Below, one piece after another: positions 47,912 to 59,811 of a stretch of DNA of 64,000 nucleotides (positions within the stretch are counted from its first letter, which is position 1; each line of letters opens with the position of its first letter). Source of the stretch: Nageia nagi (lineage: Eukaryota; Pinophyta); contig JBITNC010000001.1 in assembly GCA_050084985.1 (NCBI GenBank), positions 67,332,001 to 67,396,000 on the forward strand. Reading direction: 5' to 3'. The position numbers and the translations under genes are program-made. Under the pieces are notes generated by a model. That model was not told where the DNA came from, did no database searches, and saw only the letters and a program-made list of their open reading frames with translations.

Positions 47912-49019
47912 CATGCATATGTGATCTGCATAATTAATATAAGATTTTAGTGTATGGTTGTATTTGAATAAGAAATCCTATCTACCACATAACTTGTAAT
48001 AAATGAAAATGAAATATTCCTCAAATTCTACCTCAAGATTACATAATTTGTAAATACATGAGTTTTGATGATATGTAAAAATAAAATATTTTTTATAATT
48101 ATATTAAATATTATTATAATAATCATTGATAAATTTATTATGAAAAAGTTTGCATGATTCACCACTATTAAAACATGAAACATTAATATTATTAATAGAA
48201 TGATCTAAAATATGATAAATGGTTCATATTATTGGGATGATGATTTCTTCACCTATTTATCAAATGATTTTGGATCTTTAATAGTATTATCCCACCTTTG
48301 CCCCACCTTGGAGATAGATTAACTTGCAAATTGGATAACAATAGACCACAACCTTAGGTGAGAGGATGTTACTTGCCTCCTCCTAAAACGATCAACTTCC
48401 CCAAGGTATAATAAGAATGATAAATAATTAAAAAATGAAATGTTGATAATGGTATGTCTATTTTGTTAATTTATGTACCTAAGGTGAAACCAATCAAAAT
48501 AGTTTAAGGGCTCACAGACATTTTATTATGGAACAATGATATGAATTTAACTCTCATTTTTTGAAGACTTTAAAACAAATCAAAAGTAAGAGCAAGATTT
48601 CTAATGAACCAAAGAAAATGAAAATCTAATATAATATATTATTAAAAATGAGAAAATAAAGATAAAGATTTAAGAAAATAAACAAAAATGGTGCAAGGTA
48701 TGCATTGTATAGATTTAACACTTTCAAATTTGATAGAATCATTTTCTTGATCCAAACTTAATTATTTACAAGCACTAGAAAAATTAGAACTATTAATACA
48801 AGGCAAATTTTAAGCACATATTTTTTATTGAATGTCATAGAACTACATGATCTAGAATACATTTTTGGCTTAGCCTTAAGAGAAGTCACCAAAGCTAATT
48901 ATTTCTAAGCTAAAACATATAAAAAACATGATCAACACCATTATAGAGAATGATATTCAAAACATTTCCAATAGAATTAATATGGGGAGGAACTTAGCAA
49001 AGAAGATTTTGGTAATCAA
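47912..49019. repeat. Block A, copy 4 (start of the second large duplicate)
   Basis: It is nearly identical to 27915-29033. It starts inside block A ('catatgtgatct') and ends at 'gtaatcaac' with the T run of LINE-a, so the LINE insertion is shared with copy 3. Confidence 0.9.
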
Positions 49020-50059
49020 CTTTTTTTTATATTGGTAAAAAGTTACAGCAAGGTTTCAAAAAAGATAGGGCCCCAAAATCTGTATGTACAAAAGTTTATA
49101 GATATTCAATAATAGTACATAAGTTCCAAAAACTATCTTCTAAGAGTCACTTTAGTTTCCACTTAACTAACTACAAAAAATGATCCTTGCTTTTCACTTG
49201 TTGCTCACACAATCCTCTCACTGGTTGCACCAGTGAGCTCTAGTCCAACTCAAAATTGGAGTCCTTATTGAAGCACTCCCAAAATGAATCAATTACCATC
49301 TTGATAGGCCTTTTGCATTCTAAATTGATATAGTCATAGGTATCTCCTACTGTGTAGAGGAAAAATTACCATCCCATGCATTCCCCCAAATCTCTACTTA
49401 TTATACCACTGGTATTAGGAGGCCTTCATCCCTCTCTTAACCATTATGACATCCCTCCATTCCTTTCCTCATCTACCAATTCTTCCCCATTCTAAAAAAT
49501 GCCTTTGCTTACCATACCATTTCTTGAAATTCATCTTTAGAATAAATGTTTTCAACTTGTTGGGTCCTCTGGGGTCCTCGCTGGGTGTGTTCACCTTAAG
49601 ATCTTGATCTTCTTGTGTAGTCTAGGATCCCTCTTTGGATTCTTCATTCTTCTTCCTTTGGTTAATCTTCAAACCCATAGGAGGAATTTCCTTCATGTCC
49701 TTTTCATTCTCCATTGGAGGATTCTATGGTGACTCATTCAAAGGGATTGTTACCTCCACAACCAAATCCTCCTCCTTTTATTATTCAATTCTAAATTTTC
49801 CTCTTTATTTAGATAAAACCTATCCCTCCTTAGAGTTTGATAGGGAGTCCTCCAATTTTGAAGAAATAATCACCACCATAGAAGAAGTTGATGGCCTTTC
49901 AATTGACAAAAGTTGTAGTAGTGACCTACTTGATGACCTTGAATCAACAGAAACTTGGAGATTTACCTGAGGGATTCTTGGCTACTACTAAAGTAGTGGT
50001 ATCACCTTTTTAGCTTTGGTACACTCAAAGTATACCAAAACCTTAATCAAACCCTGATG

Positions 50060-50605
50060 CATGGGGACCACTCCTCTATTCCTCATAATGTAAATATCCA
50101 AGGAATGAAACAAAAAAAAGGTAGATTCATTTTGTACAAACCTTTGAAGTGGCATAGTAGGATGAAATGATAGTTATAGAGATTCGAGTATCTTCCTTCC
50201 ATTATGAAGAGCTTCATAATTACCTTGAAAATCTCATTCCAAGGGTAAGGAATTGACTTGATTAGGTAATTTCATTTTCTCTCTCCAATAAAGGCACCCC
50301 TTGCCCATAGAAATCATGCACCTCCACTACAAGTGTACACATTTCCCTACAATGCCTCCTTTTTGAATTAGTCATACATGTAGCTACCTCAAATAAATTT
50401 GCAATGATTGAGAATTAGTGTCTGTATACTACCATCTTACCTTCATACCATTTTTTCAAAACTTGATTAGAACAAATCTGATTATGGTCATTCAGGGCAT
50501 CTATGATCCCATCAATACCTACATTATAAAGGATCTACTAGACCACTAGATCTTACCTGAATTCTTCTCCAGAGGTCAGTTCAATATGCTTTTGGCTCAT
50601 CATCT
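50060..50605 (-). pseudogene. Coding-like segment of unknown family, copy 2
   Basis: Counterpart of 30080-30620 with the same smooth minus-strand reading (ILYNVGIDGIIDALND; MTNSKRRHCREMC; VVEVHDFYGQGVPLL). Differences between the copies include reciprocal stop codons. Adjacent open minus frame 50631-50822 (63 residues, MGYMSERQCTWGNMCERNTR) lies in the zone between it and the zinc-binding part of ORF2. Confidence 0.4.
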
Positions 50606-50619
50606 TGCTTGCATATAAA

Positions 50620-53546
50620 AAATATGATGATCATCTATGGGTGCATTTTTCTAAATTGCATTTCTCAACTTGCCATCCTAGCTTCCTAATCTCGAACCTC
50701 CATCTATCCCCATCACCTATGATTGCTAATATCATGATCCATGGCATTGCTATGGAGGCAATACGTGTATTCCTTTCACACATATTCCCCCAAGTACATT
50801 GTCTCTCACTCATGTACCCCATGTGAGTCTTTACTATCCCCTCCTTCCCTATTGGATTCTAGATCCAACTGGCCATTTTTACTTATCAATTTCTAATTTT
50901 CTTCGATCATACATTGAAGTTTTCCAACCAACCTATTATCCAACATCATCTTTTCCTATAATATTTATTTGTTTCTTTCCTTCCATACTTCCTAGAGAAT
51001 ATGAGGAAGTACCATAGCCCAACACCTCTTTTCCTCCTTCCCAATCATCATAGGGGCTATTTTGAGATCAACTTCATTATGTCAATCTCAAATTCAAATC
51101 TTTTCTCCTTTAGGATACCTTTCCACACCTCTTAAGTAAATTGGTAAAATTGGCACAAGTGATTTACCGTTTCCTCATCATTGTAGCATAGAGAGCATCT
51201 ATTTACTAAAATTTGCCCCTTCTTTCTTAGATTGTCAAATTTTAGTATCCTTTTCCTAAACACTAGCCATAGGAAGTGAGTTACCTTACAACTTAAAACC
51301 CTAGAAATCTTCCTTTACCTACTGATTAGATTATGGATAAATAAAAATTTGCTTTTATTAAAGTTTATTTATTGTTGAGATGACCCTTCATAGAGCTAAA
51401 GGAACCTTAAGTAATTCCTTGCTTCAATCATCAAAGTCTTTCCAACTATAATTGTATCATCCACAAACTAGCTATGGGTGCTAATTACTATCGCATTAGA
51501 AGGTCTAATTCTGTTGGATTTTTTAACTCTTCTCCATTCCATAATCCTCCTTACTAAGGCTTTTTCCATTAGGATGAATAAATATGGAGAGATTGGGTCA
51601 CCTTATCTAAGTCCCCTTTTTGATTGAAAAAACTAGGAGACTTTCCATTAATTAGAACAGAGAATGAGATCATAGATATAAACTGATTTATGTTCAAATT
51701 ATAGAGAAACCAAATTTCTCACAAATATTATCTAAAAAGGTCCAATTTATGCTATCATAGACCTTTTGAATATCTAATTTCAATAGAAAATTCATAATAT
51801 TCTTTATCTATGCTATGTGTAATACCTCATGCATCTCTATAATCCCATCAACAATATTTCTCCCTTGAACAAGTCCTCCATGTTCTAGAGAGATAAGGTG
51901 AGGGATGATCAAATCTAACTTGTTAGCCAATGTTTTAGCAAGGATCTTATAAACTACATTATAGAGACTGATTGGATGGAACTGCTTGTAATCTTTGGCA
52001 TCCAAGAATTTGAGAATTAGTGATATAAATGTAGCATTCCAAGCCTTGAGGATTTTCTCAAAGGATTAAATTTATCTTACAGAGTTAGTGACCTTTGAAC
52101 CCATAATACCCTAGAATGTCTAAAAAAATTCTGTGGGGAACCCATATGGACCTAGGGATTTGTTATGGGCCATGGAAAAGACTATATTCTCGATTTTCAT
52201 ATCAAAGAAAGGCATAGTGAGTCTCTAATTTTGCTCATCAGTCACTAGCTTTGGGATGTTTTCCAAAATATCCCTCATCTGGACATTATCAAGTTCTTAT
52301 TCCATGGATAATAGTTAATGAAAGAATATAATATCTATTTATTTTATTTCTTTAATATCCTGTGTGAGTTCTCCTTGAGCATTTTTTATTTTCAAAATCT
52401 TATTTTTTGTTCTATGCTTGAAGGTAGTCATTTTGAAAATTATTATGTGATGGTCACCTTCTTCAAACCATGTTATTCTTGATTTTTATCTTCATTTTAT
52501 TTCTTCCTTTCCTAAAGTGTTATGAAGGTCACATAACACTTCCTTCTCTTCCCTTTTTAGATCATCTAAAAATCCTATGGCTTCCATTCTCTTCCTAATT
52601 TTAGATATTCTTACTTTCAATTATTCCTTCTTTTCTTCAATTCTACCAAACACTTCTTTGTTCCAAAATTTGATTTGTTTCTTCACATTTTGTAATTTTT
52701 TTGTTATGATGAACATATTAGTCTTGTATATTGGTAGGTTCCATCATTTTTTGATCTTTTCCTCTAAATTTGGGTAACTCAACCATATATTTTCAAATAT
52801 GAAGGGACTATTTTTGGCTACACAATTCTTTATGTCAAGTAATATTTCATTATGATCTGAACCAACTCGTGACAAAACCTGTAGTTGATATTTGGGTAAA
52901 TTCTGAATCCATTCTTGGGATGAAAATATTCTATCCAATCTACTCATAATCAGCTTCCCCCAACTTGCCTATTTGTCCAGGTGTACTTGGTACCATGAAT
53001 TCTAAGGTCTGATAAGCCCATGTTAGTCTGAAAGTTCCTAAGACCCTTCATTTCAAACACTTGGGGACCATCTAAAACTCTCCCCAACTTTTCCTCTAAA
53101 CATAATGGGGAGTTGAAATCTCTTGTGAGGATCAATATCTCATTTTCCTTTTCCTTGAGGATCTCTTAAAAAACTTTCCAAAGTTTCCTTCTTTCCAATA
53201 GTTTGTTTGGTGCATAAATAATAATGGTATTCATTTTCTTTCTGGATACTATGCGGGTGAGTGTCATCAAAATGAAATCGATGTTTAATTTCATAATAGA
53301 GCCATAAAAGAGATTTAGATTCCATAAAAATAGAATTCCCCATGCACTCCCCTGAGTTGGGATATATGCCATATCTGCTTGAGCCAAAATTCTTTGCTTA
53401 ATCATTTTAAACTTAGTCTCTTTGAATTTTGTTTCCTAAAGGAACACTAAATTAGGCTTTGCTTCCTACAAATATCTCACAGAAGCCTTACTTCTAATGG
53501 GACACTTAACCCACTCACATTCCATGAGAGAACTATCATTGGGCAT
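50620..53546 (-). pseudogene. LINE-a ORF2, copy 2
   Basis: It starts at the ATG at 53546. Endonuclease pieces: 53166-53405, then 52950-53135 (LTRDFNSPLCLEEKLGRVLD, GLSDLRIHGTKYTWTNRQ) and 52744-52947 (SRLDRIFSSQEW, VGSDHNEILLD). RT: an open piece at 51808-52005 (YKQFHPISLYNVVYKILAKT, EHGGLVQGRNIVDGI) and the F-V-D-D catalytic box near 51453-51470. The zinc-binding region is near 51140-51200. Some open pieces are longer than in copy 1, yet stops remain throughout. Confidence 0.85.
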
Positions 53547-54154
53547 CTAGTTTAGAGGTTATTCTACCTTCGAAGGTATCCAAAGTGCCTTGCTTACCAT
53601 CTGCTATATTCCTTTTTGTTTCCTTCATTCTTGCTCCTCCAAGAGTTGGTCTTCTTTTTGATAAACTTTTGGCAATTATTTATCTCTCAAATTGAGTTTC
53701 TTTTACAATTGTATCATTTGAGTTTTAGGGGCTCTTTATTATTCTTCTTCTTCTACCTTCCACATTCTTCCGTTTTTCATTCAGGTTTTGCAAGAGTTGT
53801 CCCTCCTTAATTATCATTAGATTGTTATTTGGTATAATATCCACTTCATTTTCATCTTCATCTTCCTCACTTGCCTCATCTCTTTGATTGTCTTTATTAA
53901 TTTCCCCTTACTTAGGACCTTCCCCTTTTGCTACTTCCTCTAAATGAGCCTCCTCTTGTGGCTATTTTGGTCTCCACTCCTTTTCTTCTAAAACTCTCTT
54001 TGGGGCATGATTTTAGAATATGAAAGACTTGATTACATAGGGAACAAAGATAATTATTAGTTTCATATTTTATTTCTTCATCTTTATAGCCCTATGGTAG
54101 TAGCATGCCACCATGTGAATTTTTTATTTCTTCATCTTTATAACCCTAGCTATA

Positions 54155-55580
54155 AGTCTATAAATATATGTTTCCATGTAGTTCCTATTCTAGTTATTAC
54201 AATTCCAAATCAAGAAATGGAAGATTCACCAAGTTAGCATTCCATTTCTATAAGTCAGTCGATGCAACCTACATCATCTACTCCTACTTCAGGTAAATAT
54301 TTTTGAATTTTTTTCTAAATTTTTTATCTATTATAAATGAATTCATAATACATAATTTTTTGATATAGATGGTAGGTCAGGTTTTAAAAAAAATAGATCA
54401 CTTAATACCACCTATTCCACATTTAGTATCCACAAGAGGAGTAAAAAAATGTCTCAATTTATACCAGGATCATCCTTCTATGAACAATAAAATATTTAGC
54501 TTATCAATAATCTCTTCTTTTGTTGATCTTGATTTAGAGAATGTACAAAGTGTTAGCATTACCAGTTTGTGAAATATACCATTGTATGTGGATTATTTGG
54601 GAATTGATAGTCATACAAATACTCAATTGAGTACCCATGATATTATTTAGATTCAAGTTAATGTTTCATAATATTCTCATCCTCAACAGACAAGTTCTGC
54701 ACCACATCCACAAAATGTAGAGGATACTATTGGTAAAATGGATGATGAATTCACATCCTTTTCATTGAATGCACTTATTTCAAATGATACTTTGGCATAA
54801 TTAAATGATGTTGTACTAGATAATATCAATACTTTAAATATGTGGGAAGTATAGGCCAAATAATTGATAGAGTAAATCAATACCCATTATCATTATCATA
54901 ATGATTCTCAATGGGTTTCTTTGTATAAATTGGTTGAGAATGAACTTATCAAAATAGAAATTTTAAGGGATCAAGAACAAGTAGGTTCAATCAATGTGCA
55001 AGGTGGATATGATGATAATGTAATGAGTATTATGTGTAACCATTTGGAAAATCTTAATGCAGAAGCTCAATCTTATTATGACCTATGGTTGATAGAAGGT
55101 TTTTTGGTAGAAATTACAAATGAAGAAAAGGAATAAGCTAAGGTAACAACCTACTTTCCAATATTTACATATTTTTATTTATTCTTAAAAAATCTAAATT
55201 TCTTGAGTTTTAACATTTGTATATTGTTATTTAACTGCAAGCAAGTTATGATAAATTGATAAAAAGATGTTCAAATATTTAATATTCATTTGAAAACTGC
55301 AAACAAAAGTGTAAGTATGACCATTCAAATGAAAGATGAAATTACTTAATTAAGAAAAATGAATAATGCTTATATTCTAACAATCAAGGAGCATCAAATT
55401 AATCCAGATATCATATGGAAAGAGAAAACATGTGTAGATCTAAATTTACTTTCAATAGATAATGCATCTACCTCAGAATGAGATATATTATCTAATCTTG
55501 TTGAAGAAGTTGTTGTTGTTGGTATTTCTTTAGATGAGCTAGAGGGTTCAAAAGGAGAAGAAGGAGGAGAGGCATCTTAA
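54155..55580 (+). pseudogene. Three-exon gene of unknown family, convergent to hAT transposase, copy 2
   Basis: Duplicate of 33985-35418. Intron 1 is 54293-54368 with donor gtaaat; its acceptor is now atag. Exon 2 carries NKIFSLSIISSFVDLDLENV and an open 71-residue end (54921-55136: MYKLVENELIKIEILRDQEQ ... YYDLWLIEGFLVEITNEEKE). Exon 3 ends SLDELEGSKGEEGGEAS and TAA at 55578. Stops present in both copies (for example TGA within exon 3 before the DILSNL segment) came before the duplication; others differ. Family unknown. Confidence 0.55.
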
Positions 55581-56079
55581 TTTGATTTCTTACTATTGAT
55601 ACTACTTTGGTTTAAATTATTATTGAGACTACTTTGATGGTTTAAAGTACTTGTGTGGTTAAAGTACTTTAGTTTAAGACTATTTTTAATATTCTTTCAA
55701 AATGGTTGAATGTTGTGTTATGTTATGGTTGAATTTTATGTTATGTTTGAAATATTATATTTTTTTTAAATTTAAATATTTGATATGAAAATGTTACAAT
55801 TGAATGTTATATTATGGTTTAATTTTATGTTATAGTTAAATGTTATGCTATGTTTGAAATACTATGTTTGTTCAAATTTAAATAGTTGATATGAAAATGT
55901 TTAATTTAAAATGGATTTCAAAAATGTTTTAATGTTTTATAAGAAAATAATTTATACAAAAATAACATGTAACAAATACTTTACACAAAAATGTAAAAAT
56001 ACTAACTTAAATTTGGTTAACAAACTGAAAGATACATAACAAATTTGATTAATAATGATTTTTTGGTGTTGGTGTGTAA

Positions 56080-56981
56080 GGTTTTTTTGAAGAATTTTCT
56101 TCATGATTGTCTAAACCTATCCTTTGTGCAATAGAAAATCAAATATCCACTACCCTTTCTATGGAAAAGAATCCATAGCATAAGGGAAAACATATAATGT
56201 AATGCATGTATCCAAGTTTTTTTCTAGTTTATTTCGAGGTTTGGATTAAATAAAAGATAAAGCACTGAATACTTTTTCATCTTCAATAGAACCCAAAATC
56301 ATTGTTTGACATAATTCATATAATCTGAAATACTCACTAACATTATCTCGAATAACTGTATTGGGATGAAGTTTTATTTAAATATGTTTAATGGCACCAT
56401 TTTCTACGAGTTTTGATAATATAGAGTATTGATAAATCATAGAAATTCCAAAATGGTCGGCTTATTTTTTCAACAACTATTTATTTAACATACCATTAAA
56501 TTTTATTCTATTTACTTCTATATCTTTACCAAAATGTGATCCACAAATTACCATATTTTTTGTAAAATAAATCACGAATTAACTATTCACCATTATTTGT
56601 ATTCAAAAATTTAGGGTTCATCATAACCATTGATTCAATTAAATCATCTCTTTGAAAGCATTCATGTATTTCATTGGCTAAGATTGTAGAAATATTTCTC
56701 AAATTAATCCATGTACCATAAATACAATTATTGAAAAGAAGATGATTTATAGGTTCATCTTCATATTTTGCTCTAAACAAGTCTCTTTGAATACTTTGAA
56801 CATGCAATGGTATCAAATTTCCTTTCATGTTTATACAAAGATGATCATAGACATTAAATTTCAAAAAATTGTTTGGATATTTAACATTTGTTAAAGTTTA
56901 CCATATTTGAAATAAAGGACCTTTAAAATTGTCTTCACCTATATAAAGCATATCCAAAGATAGAGATACCCATTTTCTCAA

Positions 56982-57078
<97 letters not shown>

Positions 57079-58610
57079 AATTCATATTTCTTGAGTATGT
57101 TTCATTAAAGTATTGATTTCCTATAACATTGGAAGAATTCCACATAATGTTAGCAATTTTTGAAAATCTATCAAATAGAATAGTAAATCTTTTGGTTTAT
57201 CAACTTCATTATGGTGTTCATACATATAATAGTTAAATATGGATATTCAAGCAAAACTCTTTTTGTTGGTTCATACAATGAAATCCATCTTGTATCAACA
57301 TCTTTTAAAAGCTTATTTATGTCAATTATTCCAATATAAATTTTTTTGAACTCCCTATATGTTTTTGGGATTCTTGTGATATATGCATGCAAGTCACAAA
57401 TAAGCTCTTCTACTTTTGATATGCTTATAAAAGTTCTAACAATTCTATATGCAAGGTTCATTCTATGTGCCATACAATGAATGGGAATCATATATGGAGC
57501 AACTATAGTCTATAATCTAACATAAAGCATTATTATTACCTTACATTACTAATGCACCATATGCTCCAACACATATCAATTTTGTTGTAATTTCATAATC
57601 ATCCATTCCAACAAAATCTTTTAAGTTAGAAACAACTAACTCGTAAATATTTTTTGCATTGTAATTTTCTTCTATTTTATGAACATTCAATAGATATGGT
57701 ATCCTACAATTATTCTAAAAAGTGTATACATGCAAGCAAATCCATGAAGTATTGTCCACTACTATAACTTCATCAGGTGAAAGTGAAATAAATTATGATT
57801 TTTTAACATTTTCTTTTAAATTATCAATCTCAACCATTGATAAAAAGTTTTCTATTTTACAAGCACTTATTTCTAACCAATGCTTTTATGGTATATTTTG
57901 TAATCCAACTCTTTAATATAAAACTTTAAAATTTATAAAATCAAAAATAGGTCTCCCATGTTTAAGAATATGGAAGATAGTACATAATTGAGTAAATTTT
58001 GTTGATCTTTTTGCATCAGTAATTTTTTCAAAATATGTTTCTAGTGTTCCACCTTTCCCTTGTAGATCTTATTTTTCCTTCATGTACTTCTCATATTCTT
58101 CTTGATATCGTAAATGATTGCACTCATCTTCAATTCTATCTCTATAACACTTAATTATCTGTCCATTTTTATCTATTTTTTATAATATAATTTACAATAA
58201 TATTTTTGGATTGTATCTATTTTTAGTTGCATTCGATGTTCTCTTTTTATTGCTCAAAAACATATCTTACATTTGCATTATGGATATTTCCATCACCATG
58301 GTCAATTGGTTCAATGAATGAATATTTTACCATTCAATCAAACTGAAAAACTCTTCCAATATTCCATTTCGTGCTTCATTTTCTTTTCAACTTACAATTA
58401 TTTTTTTTGTATATTTTCTATAGATTTGTTTGTATATTTTTTTGAACATTTTTCAGTAGATGTGTTCAAATTATCATCATGCAAAGGTGGTCCATTTGTA
58501 GGGTACTCAATTATGAGCGGTTATACATCAATTGCAACAAAAATATTATCATCAGGTGGTCCATGATTATTGGGGTTTTTTGCATATTGAATATAAAAGG
58601 ATATATCTTA
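56080..58610 (-). pseudogene. hAT-superfamily transposase, copy 2
   Basis: Duplicate of 35930-38345 with the same blocks: IPIHCMAHRMNLAYRIVRTF and DTRWISLYEPTKRVLLEYPY in the open piece 57171-57491, a C-terminal piece at 56583-56864 (93 residues, longer than in copy 1), and the dimerisation segment near 56280. A dinucleotide TA tract inside the frame has expanded to about 96 bp. It is non-functional. Confidence 0.85.
56984..57079. repeat. (TA)n microsatellite inside hAT transposase
   Basis: About 48 TA units with one slip near 57067. The matching positions in copy 1 (36798-36812) and copy 3 (about 62247-62263) have only 7-9 units, so the expansion is private to this copy. Confidence 0.95.
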
Positions 58611-58777
58611 TAATTTAACATTTACATTGTATTTTAAATATATCAAAGATACTATATTTGGAATTGCAAGTCTTATATTAAAAATTACAGATAAGTAAGA
58701 TAAGTACCTATATTGATTGAAGATTCTTGTTGAGTTCCTTCATTTTATGATTTTCCATTAGAAAAATAATATAATAT

Positions 58778-59811
58778 ACCATTTTTTCATCCCCTTTTGC
58801 TATTATTCCTAGAATCTATAGAATCTGCAATTAACACATGAACCAAAAAATTTAATATTGTACCAAACAGAGGAAGATTAGAAAATCATTGAACTAATAC
58901 GACCACTATATGAAGGTAAAATGCTACTGGATGGTAGCATGCCTTTGAATGATAGCATCATACTACTAAAAGGTAGCTTTCTACTACCATTTGAAGGTAT
59001 GCTATCATCCAAAGGTATTATGCTACCAATCGATAGCATAATGCTACCATTTGGAGGTAGTATGCTACCATCTAAAGGAAGATGCCACCGTTTGGATGCA
59101 GATGCCATCATATAGAGATAGATACCACCATTTGAAATTAGATGCCTCCATTAAAAAGAAAAAGTAACCATTTAGAGGTAGATGCCATTGAGTTTTATAA
59201 ACACAACTACACATATTATGAAATATAACAATACTAAGAATAATATCTCACTGATTATCATAACACTTTTAAGATCTTATGTTGAAAAACTCACTCAAAG
59301 ATGATATAGAAGAAAATAATAATAGATGTATCGAATTTAGATTAAGGTATTTATATTGGGCAATTTAGTTAAAATATAAATAATAATTTATAATTTCAAG
59401 GTTGAATCGGCTATTCACTATTTCAAAATATTGGTAAAAAAATAAAACTTTGATTTAAAATATTAATTTAACTTGGCAACCTAGGCCATTAAAAAATAAT
59501 TGGTGATAAGGGTGTTATTGTAACCCAAACAATTCACCAATATCTATTTTTAGAATTTTTTAAATTCACTTATTAGTGAATATTTGTGACTAAAATGAAC
59601 CCTTCATAGGATATACAAAGGAACTTGAGGATATAGAGTGTTATGTGAATCTTGATGCTTCCCAATGAGTTTTATATCCTAGAATGTTAGAGAGATGATA
59701 GACCCAAAACATAAATATTCAATCTATAGGGAGATTAAAAAGGTTTCTTCTCAGTATGGTAAACCTAATTTTTTATGTATGTAAGAAGAGAATATTTGAC
59801 TTTAATTTGTA
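58778..59811. other. About 1-kb segment present only in copy 2
   Basis: Copy 1 runs straight from 'ataatataatata' to 'tagtatactagttcc' (38490-38515). Copy 2 has about 1,030 bp in between. It contains a 21-bp minisatellite (58912-59190) and otherwise AT-rich sequence without a recognisable gene. It may be an insertion in copy 2 or a deletion in copy 1 with 'ata' at the breakpoint. The third copy stops before this point and cannot decide. Confidence 0.7.
58912..59190. repeat. 21-bp minisatellite, about 13 units
   Basis: Imperfect units such as 'ataatgctaccatttggaggt' split as 21-mers from 58912 to about 59184. Because 21 is a multiple of three, both strands stay open over most of it (58921-59115 plus, 58878-59111 minus) and give a 7-residue periodic reading (plus strand: ...SIMLPFG GSMLPSK...). 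These open frames are a by-product of the period, not evidence for a protein. Confidence 0.85.

Larger units (their letters stand above)
49020..54020 (-). mobile_element. LINE-a, copy 2
   Basis: This is the duplicate of 29034-33860 with the same poly(A) junction and the same 5' truncation point, so it is a copy of the same insertion, not a second insertion. It retains about 170 bp (50945-51130) deleted in copy 1. Confidence 0.85.

Noticed and set aside
49635-49970. 111-residue plus-strand ORF in the LINE-a 3' region
   Set aside because: In copy 1 the equivalent frame is shorter and interrupted, the composition is Ser/Phe-rich, and the sense strand of the LINE is minus. Probably an antisense chance frame.
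7801-58610. Possible use of a variant genetic code in which TAA and TAG mean Gln
   Set aside because: Many in-frame stops sit at Gln-like positions, but TGA also appears at Arg- or Trp-like positions, frameshifts are common, and paralogous copies have CAA or CAG at some of the same sites. Simple C-to-T decay explains all of this.
58921-59115. Periodic 64-residue ORF as a repeat protein gene
   Set aside because: The 21-bp period alone keeps both strands open; there is no conserved start context and no paralogue.
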